Of a DNA stretch of 64,000 nt, positions 19,222 through 30,521 are shown piece after piece (within the stretch, counting starts at the first letter, position 1; each line of letters starts with the position of its first letter). Below the pieces are notes generated by a model that saw only the letters and a list, made by a program, of their open reading frames with translations, ran no database searches and was not told the DNA's origin. The position numbers and the translations under genes are program-made. This DNA is from Enterobacteriaceae bacterium 89. GTDB lineage: Bacteria; Pseudomonadota; Gammaproteobacteria; Enterobacterales; Enterobacteriaceae. Where the stretch lies: NCBI GenBank assembly GCA_014156375.1, contig RQJH01000003.1, forward strand, positions 1,471,699 through 1,535,698. Reading direction: 5' to 3'.

Positions 19222-20559
19222 CTACTCTTTAAAATCACTGGCATCGAGTTCGTGACGCGACAGCAGCTTATAGAACTCAGTGCGGTTACGTCCGGCCATT
19301 CGCGCGGCGTGAGTGACGTTACCTTTGGTGATTTGCAGCAGCTTGCGCAGGTAGTTCAGCTCGAACTGATTACGCGCTTCGACAAACGTCGGCAGCGCGG
19401 TGTTCTCCCCTTCCAGCGCCTGCTCCACCAGTGCGTCACCGATCACCGGTGAGGAGGTCAGCGCCACGCACTGTTCAATCACGTTCACCAGCTGACGAAC
19501 GTTCCCCGGCCAGTTGGCTGTCATCAGGCGCTTCATCGCATCGGTGGAGAACGCCCGGACAAACGGTTTGTGTCTGTCAGCCGACTGGCGCAGCAGATGA
19601 TTCGCCAGCAGCGGAATATCCTCGGTGCGCTCAGCAAGCGAAGGGATCTTCAGGCTGACCACGTTCAGGCGGTAATAGAGATCTTCACGGAATTCGCCGC
19701 GCGCCATCGCTTTCGGCAAATCCCGATGGGTGGCCGAAAGAATGCGCACGTTAATATCGATATCGCGGTTGCTGCCTAGCGGGCGGATCTTGCGCTCCTG
19801 CAACACGCGCAGCAGTTTTACCTGCAGCGGCTGCGGCATATCGCCTATCTCATCAAGAAACAGCGTGCCGCCTTCTGCGGCCTGAAACAGCCCTTCGCGA
19901 TTGCTGACCGCGCCGGTAAATGCGCCACGAGCATGACCAAACAGCTCTGACTCCAGCAGCTGTTCCGGCAAAGCGCCACAGTTAATGGCGATAAACGGAG
20001 CCTTGCCGCGCGGGCTGGCGTTGTGAATGGCCTGCGCAAAAATCTCTTTCCCGGTGCCGCTCTGTCCGTTAATCAGTACGCTGACGTCCGACTGCGCAAC
20101 CATCCTTGCCTGATCCAGCAGACGCAGCATCACCGGGCTGCGGGTAACGATAGACTCGCGCCACTGGTCGTCCGTGGCGGCGGCGGTGTGCTGCAGCGCT
20201 TCTTCAATGGCCTTATACAGCGCGTCTTTATCGACCGGTTTGGTCAAAAAGCTGAAAACGCCCTTTTGGGTGGCCGCGACCGCATCGGGAATGGAGCCGT
20301 GAGCGGTAAGAATGATGACCGGTTTGCCCGGCTGCACTTTTTGGATCTCCGCGAACAGCTGCAGGCCGTCCATTTCATCCATTCGCAGATCGCTTATCAC
20401 CAGATCGACATTTTCGCGCGCCAGCACGCGTAGCCCTTCCTGACCGCTTTCGGCGGTGACCACGGAAAAACCTTCGCTGGTGAGGCGCAGGCCTAGCAGC
20501 TTCAGCAGACCGGGATCGTCATCCACCAGTAAAAGGTGAGCGGGCTTACGTCCTGTCAT
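19222..20559 (-). CDS. glrR: Sigma-54-dependent response regulator GlrR (QseF)
   Basis: GlrR is phosphorylated by GlrK and activates sigma-54 transcription of glmY. The 445-residue protein has a receiver domain (phospho-acceptor D57 in VISDLRM), an AAA+ domain with Walker A GQSGTGKE, the sigma-54 contact loop GAFTGA and Walker B FLDEIGD, and a C-terminal helix-turn-helix (HAARMAGRNRTEFYKLL). Its ATG overlaps the qseG stop (ATGA). Matching TGTC-N10-GACA sites lie upstream of glmY in this window. Confidence 0.96.
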   Translation of the reverse strand: MTGRKPAHLLLVDDDPGLLKLLGLRLTSEGFSVVTAESGQEGLRVLARENVDLVISDLRMDEMDGLQLFAEIQKVQPGKPVIILTAHGSIPDAVAATQKGVFSFLTKPVDKDALYKAIEEALQHTAAATDDQWRESIVTRSPVMLRLLDQARMVAQSDVSVLINGQSGTGKEIFAQAIHNASPRGKAPFIAINCGALPEQLLESELFGHARGAFTGAVSNREGLFQAAEGGTLFLDEIGDMPQPLQVKLLRVLQERKIRPLGSNRDIDINVRILSATHRDLPKAMARGEFREDLYYRLNVVSLKIPSLAERTEDIPLLANHLLRQSADRHKPFVRAFSTDAMKRLMTANWPGNVRQLVNVIEQCVALTSSPVIGDALVEQALEGENTALPTFVEARNQFELNYLRKLLQITKGNVTHAARMAGRNRTEFYKLLSRHELDASDFKE

Positions 20560-21263
20560 GGTTTGTCCTCGCCGTTTGCGGATGCAGGTACCCGATCGTC
20601 CGGATGCGCCGAATCAGGCACGAAATTGCTGCCCGCCGGTTTGCGGCTGGAGAGCTGACGCTCAATATCGGTCAGGTTTTCCAGCTTCTGGGTGGTCAGA
20701 TCGAGCTGACTGCGCAGATGCTGCTGCTGTTCACGCAGCGTGTCGAGCTCACCGTCCGTCGATTGCTGTAGTTTGCTGTAGCGCGTGCGTTCATCAGAAA
20801 GCTGCAGCTGCAGTGCCTGGCCATCGCGCCAGATTTGCAGCAGTGGGCGAATTTGTGAAGGCACCTGTGAGCTGAAGCTGTCCACCCGATTGACGTTATC
20901 GCGACGTTCCAGCGGCGTAATTTTGGCACTGCCAAGCAGAATGCCGCGACGGAAAGCGTCCTGCCAGGTGTCGTCGGTATGCATTCGCGCTTCGGTACGC
21001 GCCATTTCCGGCGACAGGCGGTCCGCGCAGTCCATGCTGCGCAGCCAGTACAGCGGGTTTTTCTCGGTGCTTTCGCCGTGCAGCGACCAAACGTCGGTGC
21101 AGTCCGTTGAGAGAAAATCAGCGACCTGCTGCTGCGGCAGTTTATCTTCATCGCTGGCATTGGCCGCATGCTGCGCGCTGTGACATCCTGCCAGCAGCAA
21201 GCACGACGCCCCTGCCAGCAGTGCAAGAAATCCATGAGACATATTCACCAGACGTTGCTTCAT
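20556..21263 (-). CDS. qseG: Outer membrane lipoprotein QseG (YfhG)
   Basis: This 235-residue lipoprotein has a signal peptide ending in the lipobox LLAG-C (cysteine 27), so it is lipidated. A long helical, coiled-coil-prone section with many Q, L and R residues covers about 140-205. In E. coli QseG contacts the kinase GlrK and modulates the envelope response. It overlaps glrK and glrR by ATGA at both ends, which shows tight translational coupling in the glrK-qseG-glrR operon. Confidence 0.92.
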   Translation of the reverse strand: MKQRLVNMSHGFLALLAGASCLLLAGCHSAQHAANASDEDKLPQQQVADFLSTDCTDVWSLHGESTEKNPLYWLRSMDCADRLSPEMARTEARMHTDDTWQDAFRRGILLGSAKITPLERRDNVNRVDSFSSQVPSQIRPLLQIWRDGQALQLQLSDERTRYSKLQQSTDGELDTLREQQQHLRSQLDLTTQKLENLTDIERQLSSRKPAGSNFVPDSAHPDDRVPASANGEDKP

Positions 21264-22696
21264 TTAATGGATGTTTCCGTGTCTGAAAGAGAAAGCTCAA
21301 TGCGGAAGCAGACGCTGCCTGGCTGGTTGTCCACCAGCTGCAGATCGCCCCGCATCCGCCGGACGCAATCCCGGGCGATGCTCAGCCCCAGCCCGCTTCC
21401 CTTTACAGCCCCTTTGCGTTGATGACTGCCCTGATAAAAAGGCTCAAAAATTAGCGTTCTTTCGGCGTCGGGGATCGGCGTCCCGCTGTTCGCCACCTCA
21501 AGGAACACGCGGTTTCCCTGCTGATGGCTGCGTACAGAAATGGTACCGGATTCAGCCCCGTAGTGCACCGCATTGGAATAGAGATTGTCGAGTGCGCTCA
21601 TCAGCAGCATCGGTTCAGCCCAACATTCACGGGCATCAAGCTGCACGCTGGTCAGCATCATTTTAGCTCTTGCCGGTAAACTGTGGGCGCTAATCACCAT
21701 CTCAACCAGCGGCTCAAGCTCAGTTTTTTCCATTTCCACGCTGCTGTCGGCCAGCTTGCGGTTGTAGTCCAGCAGTTGCTCAATCAGCTTTTGCAGATTG
21801 CGGCTGCTGTCATCGAGGATCTCCACCACTTCTTGTTGCTCAGGCGTTAATGGCCCAACCACCCGATCGGCCAAAAGCTCGGTGCCTTCGCGCATGCTGG
21901 CAAGCGGAGTTTTCAGCTCATGAGAAAGATGGCGTAAAAACTGGTGACGCTGGGATTCAAGCCAGGAAAGGCGCTCGCTCAACCAGACGATGCGCTGGCC
22001 TACCGAGCGCAGTTCGCGCGGGCCTTTCAGCATCGCGGTGCTGCCGAGCGTTTTGCCCTCGCCCAGGCGGTTAATCATCCGTTCGATCCCTTTCACCGGG
22101 CCGATAATCATGCGGGTAAACAGCACCATCATCGTCAGGCTGACCAGAAACAGCACCAGCGCCTGCCAGCCAAAGAACTGCCCGCGTTCGGCAATCTCCT
22201 GCTGCAGCTGTTGACCGCGAGAGAACACCACCGCGCGGGTGGCCTGCACCATGTCGGCGTTGGCCGAGGAAAACGCATCCAGCTTCGCTGACGATTCGCT
22301 GTCCGGACCGCTGTTTTTACAGCGCATCTGCGCCAGATCGTTCACATCCTGACGCAAAGCCTGATAAAGCTTATCGTCAGGCAGCACGCCTGCATGAGCG
22401 TCCAGCATCTCGCTGTAGCGCTTGCGCTGGCCCTCATAGACTTTGGCAAGAGTCGCATCATCCAGCACGCAGTACTGACGATAGCTGCGCTCCATTTCCA
22501 GCGCGGCGTTGGCCATCGCTTCGCTGCGACGCGCGTCGATAAGCGTGGTGCGATTGGTCATCGCCGCCTGGTCACTGAGCGCATTCAGGCTTTGCCACGC
22601 CTGCCAGGCAAGCACCAGCAGCGGTAAGAGGATCAGCAGGAATGACAGCACCACCAGCTGGCGCAGCGAGCGGGGAAAAAGGGACCAGCGTTTCAA
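21260..22696 (-). CDS. glrK: Sensor histidine kinase GlrK (QseE)
   Basis: This 478-residue inner-membrane kinase has an N-terminal helix (about 14-35, [14 protein letters not shown]), a periplasmic domain, a second helix (about 180-198), HAMP, the phospho-acceptor histidine in FLRHLSHELKTPLAS (about H259) and an ATPase domain with DNLYSNAVHYG and GSGLGLSI. The start is placed at TTG 22696 because the protein then begins LKRWSLFPRS like E. coli GlrK. The longer frame to ATG 22786 would run into the glmY gene and its terminator. It phosphorylates GlrR in response to envelope signals. Confidence 0.93.
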   Translation of the reverse strand: MKRWSLFPRSLRQLVVLSFLLILLPLLVLAWQAWQSLNALSDQAAMTNRTTLIDARRSEAMANAALEMERSYRQYCVLDDATLAKVYEGQRKRYSEMLDAHAGVLPDDKLYQALRQDVNDLAQMRCKNSGPDSESSAKLDAFSSANADMVQATRAVVFSRGQQLQQEIAERGQFFGWQALVLFLVSLTMMVLFTRMIIGPVKGIERMINRLGEGKTLGSTAMLKGPRELRSVGQRIVWLSERLSWLESQRHQFLRHLSHELKTPLASMREGTELLADRVVGPLTPEQQEVVEILDDSSRNLQKLIEQLLDYNRKLADSSVEMEKTELEPLVEMVISAHSLPARAKMMLTSVQLDARECWAEPMLLMSALDNLYSNAVHYGAESGTISVRSHQQGNRVFLEVANSGTPIPDAERTLIFEPFYQGSHQRKGAVKGSGLGLSIARDCVRRMRGDLQLVDNQPGSVCFRIELSLSDTETSIK

Positions 22697-22755
22697 TGAG
22701 TTCGCCTTTGCGTAAAGTCTTTCAGGCAGGGTAACTGAGGTGGGGCACAGAGACA

Positions 22756-22939
22756 ACAACGCCGGGTCAGAACCCGGCGTTGTCATGGAAAAAGGCGGTG
22801 CCTAACTCAACGTTTCGCCCTGGGGTTGATATAGCTAAGCTGATATCAGAAGTTGGACGGCAGGCACCTGTTTGTGCGTCATTCGAAGTTTATGTAGCGC
22901 GTCCCGAAGGGGCTGACATAAGAAGGTGAATGAGCCACT
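22756..22939 (-). ncRNA. glmY: GlmY small RNA
   Basis: The minus strand from 22939 reads AGTGGCTCATTCACC..., then the CAGCCCCTTCGGGACG hairpin and CGAATGACGCACAAACAGG, matching E. coli GlmY as I recall it. GlmY sequesters the adaptor RapZ, so GlmZ survives and activates glmS (glucosamine-6-phosphate synthase). The gene ends in the hairpin 22758-22781 just before glrK. About 184 nt in primary form; the mature 5' part ends near 22784. Its place between purL and glrK is as in E. coli. Confidence 0.93.
22758..22781 (-). terminator. glmY terminator hairpin
   Basis: AACGCCGGGT-CAGA-ACCCGGCGTT forms a perfect 10-base stem. The following bases on the minus strand (GTTGTCTCT) are only moderately T-rich, so some readthrough into glrK is possible. 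Confidence 0.75.
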
Positions 22940-22950
22940 GGTTACTATTA

Positions 22951-22967
22951 TGCAGTAACTGTGCCAC
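22951..22967 (-). promoter_or_regulatory. Sigma-54 promoter of glmY with overlapping sigma-70 -10
   Basis: The minus strand reads TGGCAC-AGTTAC-TGCATAAT. GG and GC have the -24/-12 spacing of sigma-54 promoters, and CATAAT overlaps as a sigma-70 -10. The start of GlmY at 22939 lies at the right distance. This overlapping arrangement is known in E. coli. Confidence 0.85.
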
Positions 22968-23055
22968 ATTGCAAAACAAAACATTAACATAATGATTTAA
23001 CTGAGAATTAATCGCTTTTATAAGCTTCAGTTTGTTGAGCAAACTTTCACCAAAC

Positions 23056-23073
23056 CGTCTCCTGCTGGAGACA
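23056..23073. promoter_or_regulatory. GlrR binding site 1 (glmY-proximal)
   Basis: CGTC-N10-GACA (inner dyad TCTCC...GGAGA) fits the GlrR consensus TGTC-N10-GACA with one mismatch. Confidence 0.75.
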
Positions 23074-23118
23074 CTATAGCGACAAAAATATTCATCTATT
23101 ATTTATCAATAAGTTAAA

Positions 23119-23136
23119 TGTCTCCGATTTGAGACA
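23119..23136. promoter_or_regulatory. GlrR binding site 2
   Basis: TGTCTCCGATTTGAGACA is an exact TGTC-N10-GACA site with extra dyad symmetry. Confidence 0.85.
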
Positions 23137-23150
23137 CCAATAATAATCTC

Positions 23151-23168
23151 TGTCGCTTTTTTCCGACA
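23151..23168. promoter_or_regulatory. GlrR binding site 3 (distal)
   Basis: TGTCGCTTTTTTCCGACA is an exact TGTC-N10-GACA site. Together the three sites form an upstream activating sequence about 120-230 bases before glmY. The AT-rich DNA between it and the promoter (22975-23050) is a plausible IHF bend region. Confidence 0.85.
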
Positions 23169-23189
23169 CTTTTCCCGCTCAGGCTCACA

Positions 23190-23221
23190 AATAAAAAAGC
23201 CCTCCGTTTCGGGAGGGCTTA
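23190..23221 (-). terminator. purL terminator
   Basis: On the minus strand, AAGCCCTCCCGAAACGGAGGGCTTTTTT forms a strong stem with a T run. It lies about 85 bases beyond the purL stop, between the BIME and the glmY regulatory sites. Confidence 0.9.
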
Positions 23222-23236
23222 GGGAATACCATTTTT

Positions 23237-23304
23237 TGCCTGATGGCGCTTCGCTTATCAGACCTATGGTGTTGTAGGTCCGGTAAGCTTGCGCCACCGG
23301 GCAT
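23237..23304. repeat. BIME after purL
   Basis: Inverted REP units TGCCTGATGGCGCTTCGC... and ...GCGCCACCGGGCA flank the linker GACCTATGGTGTTGTAGGTC. It starts four bases after the purL stop on the minus strand. Confidence 0.85.
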
Positions 23305-23307
23305 TTC

Positions 23308-26300
23308 TCAACCTAACTGTTTACGCGCATTGCGGAAGATGCGCATCCACGGGCTGTCCTCGCCCCAGTTTTCCGGGTGCCAGGAGTTTGCCACGGTGCG
23401 GAAAACACGCTCCGGATGCGGCATCATGATGGTGACGCGGCCATTTTCACTGCTCACCGCAGTGATGCCGTTCGGGGAGCCGTTCGGGTTCGCCGGATAG
23501 TTTTCCGTGACGTTACCGAAGTTATCCACGAAGCGCAGCGCCACCAGGCCTTTGCTTTCCAGCGCGGCAAGATGTGCGGCATCGCGTACTTCAACGTGCC
23601 CTTCACCGTGCGATACGGCAATCGGCATCTGCGAGCCGACCATGCCCTGCAACAGCAGCGACGGGCTCTGAGTCACTTCCACCAGGCTGAAGCGCGCCTC
23701 GAAGCGATCAGAACGGTTGCGCACGAAGCGTGGCCACAGGCTGCTGCCTGGGATCAGCTCACGCAGGTTGGACATCATCTGGCAGCCGTTGCACACGCCC
23801 AGCGCCAGGGTCTGCGGACGATGGAAGAAGGTTTCAAACTCATCGCGTACGCGGTCGTTGAACAGAATCGATTTCGCCCAGCCTTCGCCCGCGCCCAGTA
23901 CGTCGCCGTAGGAGAAGCCACCGCAGGCCACCAGCGCCTGGAAGTCTTCCAGACCGCGACGCCCTGCCAGCAGGTCACTCATATGTACGTCGATAGCATC
24001 GAAGCCCGCGCGGTGGAACGCCGCCGCCATTTCAACGTGGGAGTTCACGCCCTGCTCGCGCAGCACCGCCACCTTCGGACGTGCGCCTTTGGCAATGTAC
24101 GGTGCCGCCACGTCTTCGTTGATATCGAAGGACAGTTTCACGTTGAGGCCCGGATCGTTGTCGTGACGCTTGGCTTCGTGCTCCTGATCGGCACACTCCG
24201 GGTTATCGCGCAAACGCTGCATCTGCCAGGTGGTTTCTGCCCACCACATACGCAGCGTAGTGCGGCTTTCGCTGTAAACCGGGTGACCGCCAGCGGTGAT
24301 GGTAAAGCGATCGCCCTTTTGCGCCTGTCCGAGGTAATGCACGCAGTCCGCCAGGCCGTGAGTGGCGAAAATGCTTTCCACAACTTCGCGATCTTCGGCA
24401 CGAACCTGAATCACGCCGCCGAGCTCTTCATTAAACAGCGCTGCCAGTTTGTCTTCGCCGAGTGCGGCAATATCGACTTCCACGCCGCAGTGTCCGGCAA
24501 ACGCCATCTCTGCCAGGGTCACCAGCAGGCCGCCGTCTGAACGGTCGTGCCAGGCCAGCAGTTTGCGCTCGGCCACCAGTACCTGCATCGCTTCCCAGAA
24601 GCCTTTCAGCTGTTCCACGCTGCGGACATCCGCCGTTTTATCGCCCAGCTGACGATAAACCTGCGCCAGTGCTGTGGCGCCCAGCGCGTTATGCCCTTTG
24701 CCGAGATCAATCAGCAACAGAGCGTTTTCTTCAGTAGAAAGCTGCGGCGTGACGGTACGACGTACATCTTCCACGCGGCCAAAGGCGGAAATCACCAGCG
24801 ACAGCGGCGAAGTCATTTCGCGCTGTTCGCTGCCTTCCTGCCAGCGGGTTTTCATCGACATGGAGTCTTTACCGACCGGAATGGTCAGACCCAGCGCCGG
24901 GCAAAGCTCTTCACCCACCGCTTTCACCGCTGCGTACAGGCCCGCATCTTCACCCGGATGCCCTGCCGCCGCCATCCAGTTAGCGGACAGTTTGACGCGC
25001 TTAAGGCTGCCAATCTGAGTACCGGCGATGTTCATCAGCGCTTCGCCAACCGCCAGACGGGCTGAGGCTGCGAAATCAAGCAATGCGACCGGTGCGCGTT
25101 CGCCCATCGCCATTGCTTCGCCGTAGTAGCTGTCGAGGCTCGCAGTGGTGACCGCGCAGTCGGCCACCGGGATCTGCCACGGGCCGACCATCTGATCGCG
25201 CGCCACCATGCCGGTAACGGTGCGATCGCCAATGGTGATAAGGAAAGTTTTTTCCGCCACGGCAGGCAGGTGCAGTACGCGGTTTACCGCGTCGGCAAGC
25301 GTGATGCCGTGACGATCCAGCGCCTGACCGCTGGCCGTCTGTGTTTCCACGTCACGGGTCATTTTCGGCGTTTTGCCGAGCAGCACGTCGAGCGGCAGAT
25401 CGATAGGCTGATTGTCGAAATGAGTGTCGTTAAGACTGAGATGCATCTCTTCGGTCGCTTCACCGATGACGGCATACGGCGCACGCTCGCGGCGGCACAG
25501 TTCGTCGAACAGCGGCAGCTGGTCTGCGGAAACGGCCAGCACGTAGCGTTCCTGAGATTCGTTACACCAGATTTCCAGCGGGCTCATGCCTGGCTCATCG
25601 CTGAGGATATCGCGCAGCTCAAACTTACCGCCGCGCCCGCCGTCGCTCACCAGCTCCGGCATGGCGTTGGACAGGCCGCCCGCGCCCACGTCGTGGATAA
25701 ACAGGATCGGGTTGGCTTCACCCAGCTGCCAGCAGCGGTCGATCACTTCCTGGCAGCGGCGCTCCATTTCCGGGTTGTCGCGCTGTACGGAGGCAAAATC
25801 CAGATCCGCATCGGACTGACCGGATGCCATGGAGGAAGCCGCACCGCCGCCGAGGCCGATGTTCATCGCCGGGCCGCCGAGGACGATCAGCTTCGCGCCG
25901 ACGTTGATCTCGCCTTTTTGCACGTGATCGGCGCGAATGTTGCCGATCCCGCCTGCCAGCATGATTGGTTTGTGGTAGCCGCGCAGCTCTTCGCCGTTGT
26001 GGCTGCTGACCTTCTCTTCGTAGGTACGGAAATAACCGTTCAGCGCCGGACGACCAAATTCGTTGTTAAACGCCGCGCCGCCCAGCGGGCCGTCGGTCAT
26101 GATATCCAGCGCGGTCACGATGCGATCCGGCTTGCCGAAATCTTCTTCCCACGGCTGCTCAAAGCCCGGAATGCGCAGGTTAGAGACGGAGAAGCCCACC
26201 AGCCCGGCCTTCGGCTTCGCGCCGCGTCCGGTTGCGCCTTCGTCACGGATTTCACCGCCGGAGCCCGTTGCCGCACCCGGCCACGGAGAAATCGCCGTTG

Positions 26301-27195
26301 GGTGGTTGTGGGTTTCTACCTTCATCAGGATATGCGTTGGCTCCTGATGGAAGTCATAGCGCAGCGCGTCGGCGTCGGCATAGAAGCGCCCGACGTCAGA
26401 GCCTTCCATCACGGCGGCGTTGTCTTTATACGCCGACAGCACGTGCTCCGGCGTCTTTTCGAAGGTGTTCTTAATCATTTTGAACAGCGACTTCGGCTGC
26501 GTTTCACCGTCGATAACCCAGTCGGCGTTGAAAATTTTATGGCGGCAGTGCTCAGAGTTGGCCTGCGCAAACATATAAAGCTCGATGTCGTTCGGGTTGC
26601 GATTAAGCTTCGTGAACGCATCGTGCAGATAATCGATTTCGTCTTCCGCTAATGCCAGGCCCAGACGCAGGTTTGCGTCCACCAGTGCCTGACGCCCCTG
26701 TCCCAGGACATCCACGCTGGACACCGGCGCAGGCTGATGATGAGCAAACAGACGCTCTGCGTCGTGCAGCTCATTAAATACCGTTTCCATCATGCGGTCG
26801 TGTAGCTCCGCCGCAACCGCCTGCCACTGCGCGTCGGTCAGGGTGGAGGCTTCCACGTAATACGCCACGCCGCGTTCAAGGCGGACAACCTGGCTCAGGC
26901 CGCAGTTATGGGCGATATCCGTTGCTTTTGAAGACCAGGGGGAGAGCGTGCCAGGACGGGGAGTCACCAGCAGCAATTTTCCGGCAGGGGTGTGGCTGCT
27001 GAGGCTTGGACCGTACTTGAGCAGTTTTGCCAGACGGGTTTGTTCCTCTTCTGACAGCGGCGCGCTCAGTTCGGCAAAATGGACGTACTCGGCGTAAATG
27101 TTGCTGACCGGAAGGTTGGCTGCCTGAAAGCGTGCCAGCAGTTTGGTGATACGGAAGGCTGACAGTGCAGGCGAACCACGCAGAATTTCCATCAT
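23308..27195 (-). CDS. purL: Phosphoribosylformylglycinamidine synthase
   Basis: PurL converts FGAR, glutamine and ATP to FGAM in the fourth step of purine synthesis. The 1295-residue protein has the same length as E. coli PurL: an N-terminal PurS-like part, two AIRS-type halves ([22 protein letters not shown]) and a C-terminal glutaminase with the nucleophile cysteine in [10 protein letters not shown] and a catalytic histidine/glutamate in MPHPERV. A PurR box overlaps its promoter. Monocistronic. Confidence 0.98.
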   Translation of the reverse strand: MMEILRGSPALSAFRITKLLARFQAANLPVSNIYAEYVHFAELSAPLSEEEQTRLAKLLKYGPSLSSHTPAGKLLLVTPRPGTLSPWSSKATDIAHNCGLSQVVRLERGVAYYVEASTLTDAQWQAVAAELHDRMMETVFNELHDAERLFAHHQPAPVSSVDVLGQGRQALVDANLRLGLALAEDEIDYLHDAFTKLNRNPNDIELYMFAQANSEHCRHKIFNADWVIDGETQPKSLFKMIKNTFEKTPEHVLSAYKDNAAVMEGSDVGRFYADADALRYDFHQEPTHILMKVETHNHPTAISPWPGAATGSGGEIRDEGATGRGAKPKAGLVGFSVSNLRIPGFEQPWEEDFGKPDRIVTALDIMTDGPLGGAAFNNEFGRPALNGYFRTYEEKVSSHNGEELRGYHKPIMLAGGIGNIRADHVQKGEINVGAKLIVLGGPAMNIGLGGGAASSMASGQSDADLDFASVQRDNPEMERRCQEVIDRCWQLGEANPILFIHDVGAGGLSNAMPELVSDGGRGGKFELRDILSDEPGMSPLEIWCNESQERYVLAVSADQLPLFDELCRRERAPYAVIGEATEEMHLSLNDTHFDNQPIDLPLDVLLGKTPKMTRDVETQTASGQALDRHGITLADAVNRVLHLPAVAEKTFLITIGDRTVTGMVARDQMVGPWQIPVADCAVTTASLDSYYGEAMAMGERAPVALLDFAASARLAVGEALMNIAGTQIGSLKRVKLSANWMAAAGHPGEDAGLYAAVKAVGEELCPALGLTIPVGKDSMSMKTRWQEGSEQREMTSPLSLVISAFGRVEDVRRTVTPQLSTEENALLLIDLGKGHNALGATALAQVYRQLGDKTADVRSVEQLKGFWEAMQVLVAERKLLAWHDRSDGGLLVTLAEMAFAGHCGVEVDIAALGEDKLAALFNEELGGVIQVRAEDREVVESIFATHGLADCVHYLGQAQKGDRFTITAGGHPVYSESRTTLRMWWAETTWQMQRLRDNPECADQEHEAKRHDNDPGLNVKLSFDINEDVAAPYIAKGARPKVAVLREQGVNSHVEMAAAFHRAGFDAIDVHMSDLLAGRRGLEDFQALVACGGFSYGDVLGAGEGWAKSILFNDRVRDEFETFFHRPQTLALGVCNGCQMMSNLRELIPGSSLWPRFVRNRSDRFEARFSLVEVTQSPSLLLQGMVGSQMPIAVSHGEGHVEVRDAAHLAALESKGLVALRFVDNFGNVTENYPANPNGSPNGITAVSSENGRVTIMMPHPERVFRTVANSWHPENWGEDSPWMRIFRNARKQLG

Positions 27196-27247
27196 AAGTC
27201 TCTCGTCTTCTGGGTTTCAGTGTGCGTAATGGCGGAAAACGGGCGCC

Positions 27248-27286
27248 ATTATAGAGCATCCTGAACAGCTACGTAACCGTTTGCGT
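27248..27286 (-). promoter_or_regulatory. purL promoter with PurR operator
   Basis: On the minus strand ACGCAAACGGTTACGT (27271-27286) fits the PurR box, and TATAAT (27248-27253) is a perfect -10. The -35 at 17-base spacing (TTACGT) lies inside the box, so PurR binding would block RNA polymerase. Confidence 0.85.
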
Positions 27287-27452
27287 CAAATTAAAATTGC
27301 CGCTGCGTTTTTACCAATAGATGTGACGGATAATACGAATGGGTTGCCAACTGGCGTTTTGTTACGCAAAATGCCGCTCATCCCGCAGTGCCCTTAAACT
27401 TTAACATGGTAACTATTGCCTGAGATCGCTCTCGCTACAGAGAATTAACTAA

Positions 27453-29003
27453 TTGAAAAAATTAAAGATTAATTATCTGTTCATCGGCATTGTCACCCTG
27501 CTATTGGCAGTGGCGCTTTGGCCTTCTGTTCCCTGGTTCAGCAAACCAGAGAATCGTATCGCCGCTATTCAGGCGCGCGGTGAGCTGCGCATCAGCACCG
27601 TGGCCTCTCCTCTGACGTTCGCCAGCATTAACGAAAAAGACTACGGCCTCGATTACGAGCTCGCTCAGCAGTTTGCTGACTACCTTGGCGTGAAGCTGAA
27701 GGTGACCGTGCGCCAGAACATCAGTCAGCTGTTTGACGATCTCGACAGTGACAATGCCGATATGCTGGCGGCTGGCCTGGTGTATAACAGCGAGCGAGTC
27801 AAAAACTATCAGGCGGGCCCGACTTACTACTCTGTTTCTCAGCAGCTGGTGTATCGCAAAGGCAGCCTGCGTCCTCGATCGCTTGCGGATATCGACGCTC
27901 AGAAGCTGACGGTCGCGCCGGGGCATGTCGCCATCACCGATCTGCAAATGCTGAAAGAGAAGAAATACCCGAACCTGGGCTGGACCGTCGACGATAAACG
28001 CGGCAGCGTTGAGCTGATGGAAGCGGTGATTGACGGCAAACTGGATTACACCATTGCTGATTCTGTCGCCATCAGCCTGTTTCAGCGCGTCCATCCTGAG
28101 CTCGCCGTCGCGCTGGATATCACCGATGAACAGCCCGTTACCTGGTTCAGCCTGAAAGATAACGATAATACCCTGCCCGCCGCGATGCTCGATTTCTTCA
28201 ATAACATCAATGAAGACGGTACCCTGGCGCGTCTGGAAGAAAAATACCTCGGGCACGGTGACGATTTCGATTATTTCGACACCCGCACCTTCCTGCGCGC
28301 CGTCGATAATTTGCTACCGGACTTTGAGCCCCTGTTCCAGAAGCACGCCGCAGAGATTGACTGGCGGCTGCTGGCGGCGATTGCCTGGCAGGAGTCACAC
28401 TGGGATCCCCAGGCCACCTCACCGACCGGGGTGCGCGGGATCATGATGCTGACCAAAAACACCGCCCAAAGCCTGGGGCTGACCGACAGAACCGACGCTG
28501 AACAAAGTATCAGCGGCGGGATGCGCTATTTGCAGGACATGATGGATAAAGTGCCGGATAGCGTGCCTAAGGATGAACGAATCTGGTTTGCGCTGGCGGC
28601 CTACAACATGGGTTACGCCCATATGCTGGACGCCAGAGCGCTGACGGTGAAGCAGAAAGGCAACCCGGACAGCTGGGCGGATGTGAAGCAGCGTTTGCCG
28701 TTGCTCAGCCAGAAGCCATACTACAGCAGACTGACCTACGGCTACGCTCGCGGGCATGAAGCCTACGCCTACGTTGAAAATATCCGTAAATACCAGATCA
28801 GCCTGGTGGGTTACCTGCAGGAAAAAGAGAAGAAAGCGGCGACCGAAAAAGAGCTGGCGATGGATTATCCCGCGGTCAGAGTGGATGAGCTGGAACACAC
28901 CAGCATCGGCCTGTTGCCGTTCATCTCATTACGCCCGGATGAGCACAACGATAAGATTAACGTGCGCCATCCTGGGATGCTGGCTGAGCTTAGGAAGCAC
29001 TGA
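27453..29003 (+). CDS. mltF: Membrane-bound lytic murein transglycosylase F
   Basis: MltF cleaves peptidoglycan glycan strands, leaving 1,6-anhydro-muramic acid, at the outer membrane. The 516-residue protein starts with TTG, as in E. coli. It has a signal-like helix (about 8-25), a periplasmic solute-binding-like domain (about 45-270, [18 protein letters not shown]) and a C-terminal SLT domain with the catalytic glutamate E314 in WQESHWD and the AAYNMG motif. The C-terminal 40 residues differ from E. coli. It is divergent from purL. Confidence 0.94.
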   Translation: MKKLKINYLFIGIVTLLLAVALWPSVPWFSKPENRIAAIQARGELRISTVASPLTFASINEKDYGLDYELAQQFADYLGVKLKVTVRQNISQLFDDLDSDNADMLAAGLVYNSERVKNYQAGPTYYSVSQQLVYRKGSLRPRSLADIDAQKLTVAPGHVAITDLQMLKEKKYPNLGWTVDDKRGSVELMEAVIDGKLDYTIADSVAISLFQRVHPELAVALDITDEQPVTWFSLKDNDNTLPAAMLDFFNNINEDGTLARLEEKYLGHGDDFDYFDTRTFLRAVDNLLPDFEPLFQKHAAEIDWRLLAAIAWQESHWDPQATSPTGVRGIMMLTKNTAQSLGLTDRTDAEQSISGGMRYLQDMMDKVPDSVPKDERIWFALAAYNMGYAHMLDARALTVKQKGNPDSWADVKQRLPLLSQKPYYSRLTYGYARGHEAYAYVENIRKYQISLVGYLQEKEKKAATEKELAMDYPAVRVDELEHTSIGLLPFISLRPDEHNDKINVRHPGMLAELRKH

Positions 29004-29016
29004 TTTCTTGATGCTG

Positions 29017-29606
<590 letters not shown>

Positions 29607-29626
29607 TTATACACAGCAGCCCTATT

Positions 29627-30262
29627 TTATTCGAGTTGCTGTAGGCCACCCTTCGGCGTCACTCGCCAGCGGTGCTGGCAAAAGTACAGCAGCGGGTTGT
29701 CCTGATTGCTGTCGCTGTAGCCGCTCCACAGACGCAGCGGGGTGCCAATTTTTTTCTCCAGCTGAGCGACTTTCTCATGGCCCAGACAGCGCAACTTGAG
29801 AGTCCAGCCGCCGTTGTAGCGCTCAGTCTGGCTGGCGATGAGGTTCACACGCGGCAGCCAGGGCGTATCGAAATAGACCTGCTTGACCAGTTGCTCCGGC
29901 GAGCCGGTAATCAGCCACACATCAGCATCATCGCTGGCAAGATACTCCGTCAGGCGTTCATGAACTGCCGGGAAGGCCGTCACATGGGCGCGGAACCACT
30001 GCACAAATTTGGCTTCGGTCGCCTTCTGACTCGCCTCGCTGTGACCAAAAGTGGCGGACCACAGCAACAGGCTCATGGGCCAGCGGGCAGCCCTTCCCTT
30101 CGCCAGCAGCGCCGCGCCGACGATCGGCAACACAGGTAACACCAGCAGCGCGTTCAGCGGATGCTGGCGCAGAAAAAAGCGGATAAAGCTGCCGAACATA
30201 TCCTGCTGATGCAGGGTCCCATCAAGGTCAAAAAAGATAACCCGGCGTGAATGGCTAACCAC
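29627..30262 (-). CDS. pgpC: Phosphatidylglycerophosphatase C
   Basis: PgpC removes phosphate from phosphatidylglycerol phosphate in the inner membrane; it is one of three such enzymes in E. coli. The 211-residue HAD-family protein has motif I FFDLDGTLH near the start, motif II LITGSPE near 108, and SGYSDSNQD near the end, with hydrophobic stretches between. The start is GTG at 30262, which has AGGAG seven bases upstream and gives the same length and N-terminus as E. coli; the open frame continues to an ATG at 30298. Confidence 0.93.
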   Translation of the reverse strand: MVSHSRRVIFFDLDGTLHQQDMFGSFIRFFLRQHPLNALLVLPVLPIVGAALLAKGRAARWPMSLLLWSATFGHSEASQKATEAKFVQWFRAHVTAFPAVHERLTEYLASDDADVWLITGSPEQLVKQVYFDTPWLPRVNLIASQTERYNGGWTLKLRCLGHEKVAQLEKKIGTPLRLWSGYSDSNQDNPLLYFCQHRWRVTPKGGLQQLE

Positions 30263-30521
30263 TCTGTTCTCCTCATTATGCTTCATGCCGTTGAGCAATG
30301 GCCTGCAAACAGCCTAACAGGCCAAAGCTCACAATAGCAAAAACGAGCCTTACTCTGGCTTTGACTCTCCGCTAAGAGAGCGTATCCTTTTGATAAGCAT
30401 AGCGAATTGTTTAATAAAGCAGCAATGTCTTTTAGTATAAGCGTTGCTCGCCGCGACAATCCCCTATAATCAAAGACAAAATTATCTCAGGTGGCCCGCA
30501 AAAAGGTCTTCTGGAGCAACG

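Noticed and set aside
25270..26652. 460-codon plus-strand frame opposite purL
   Set aside because: Antisense shadow of purL without protein-family features.
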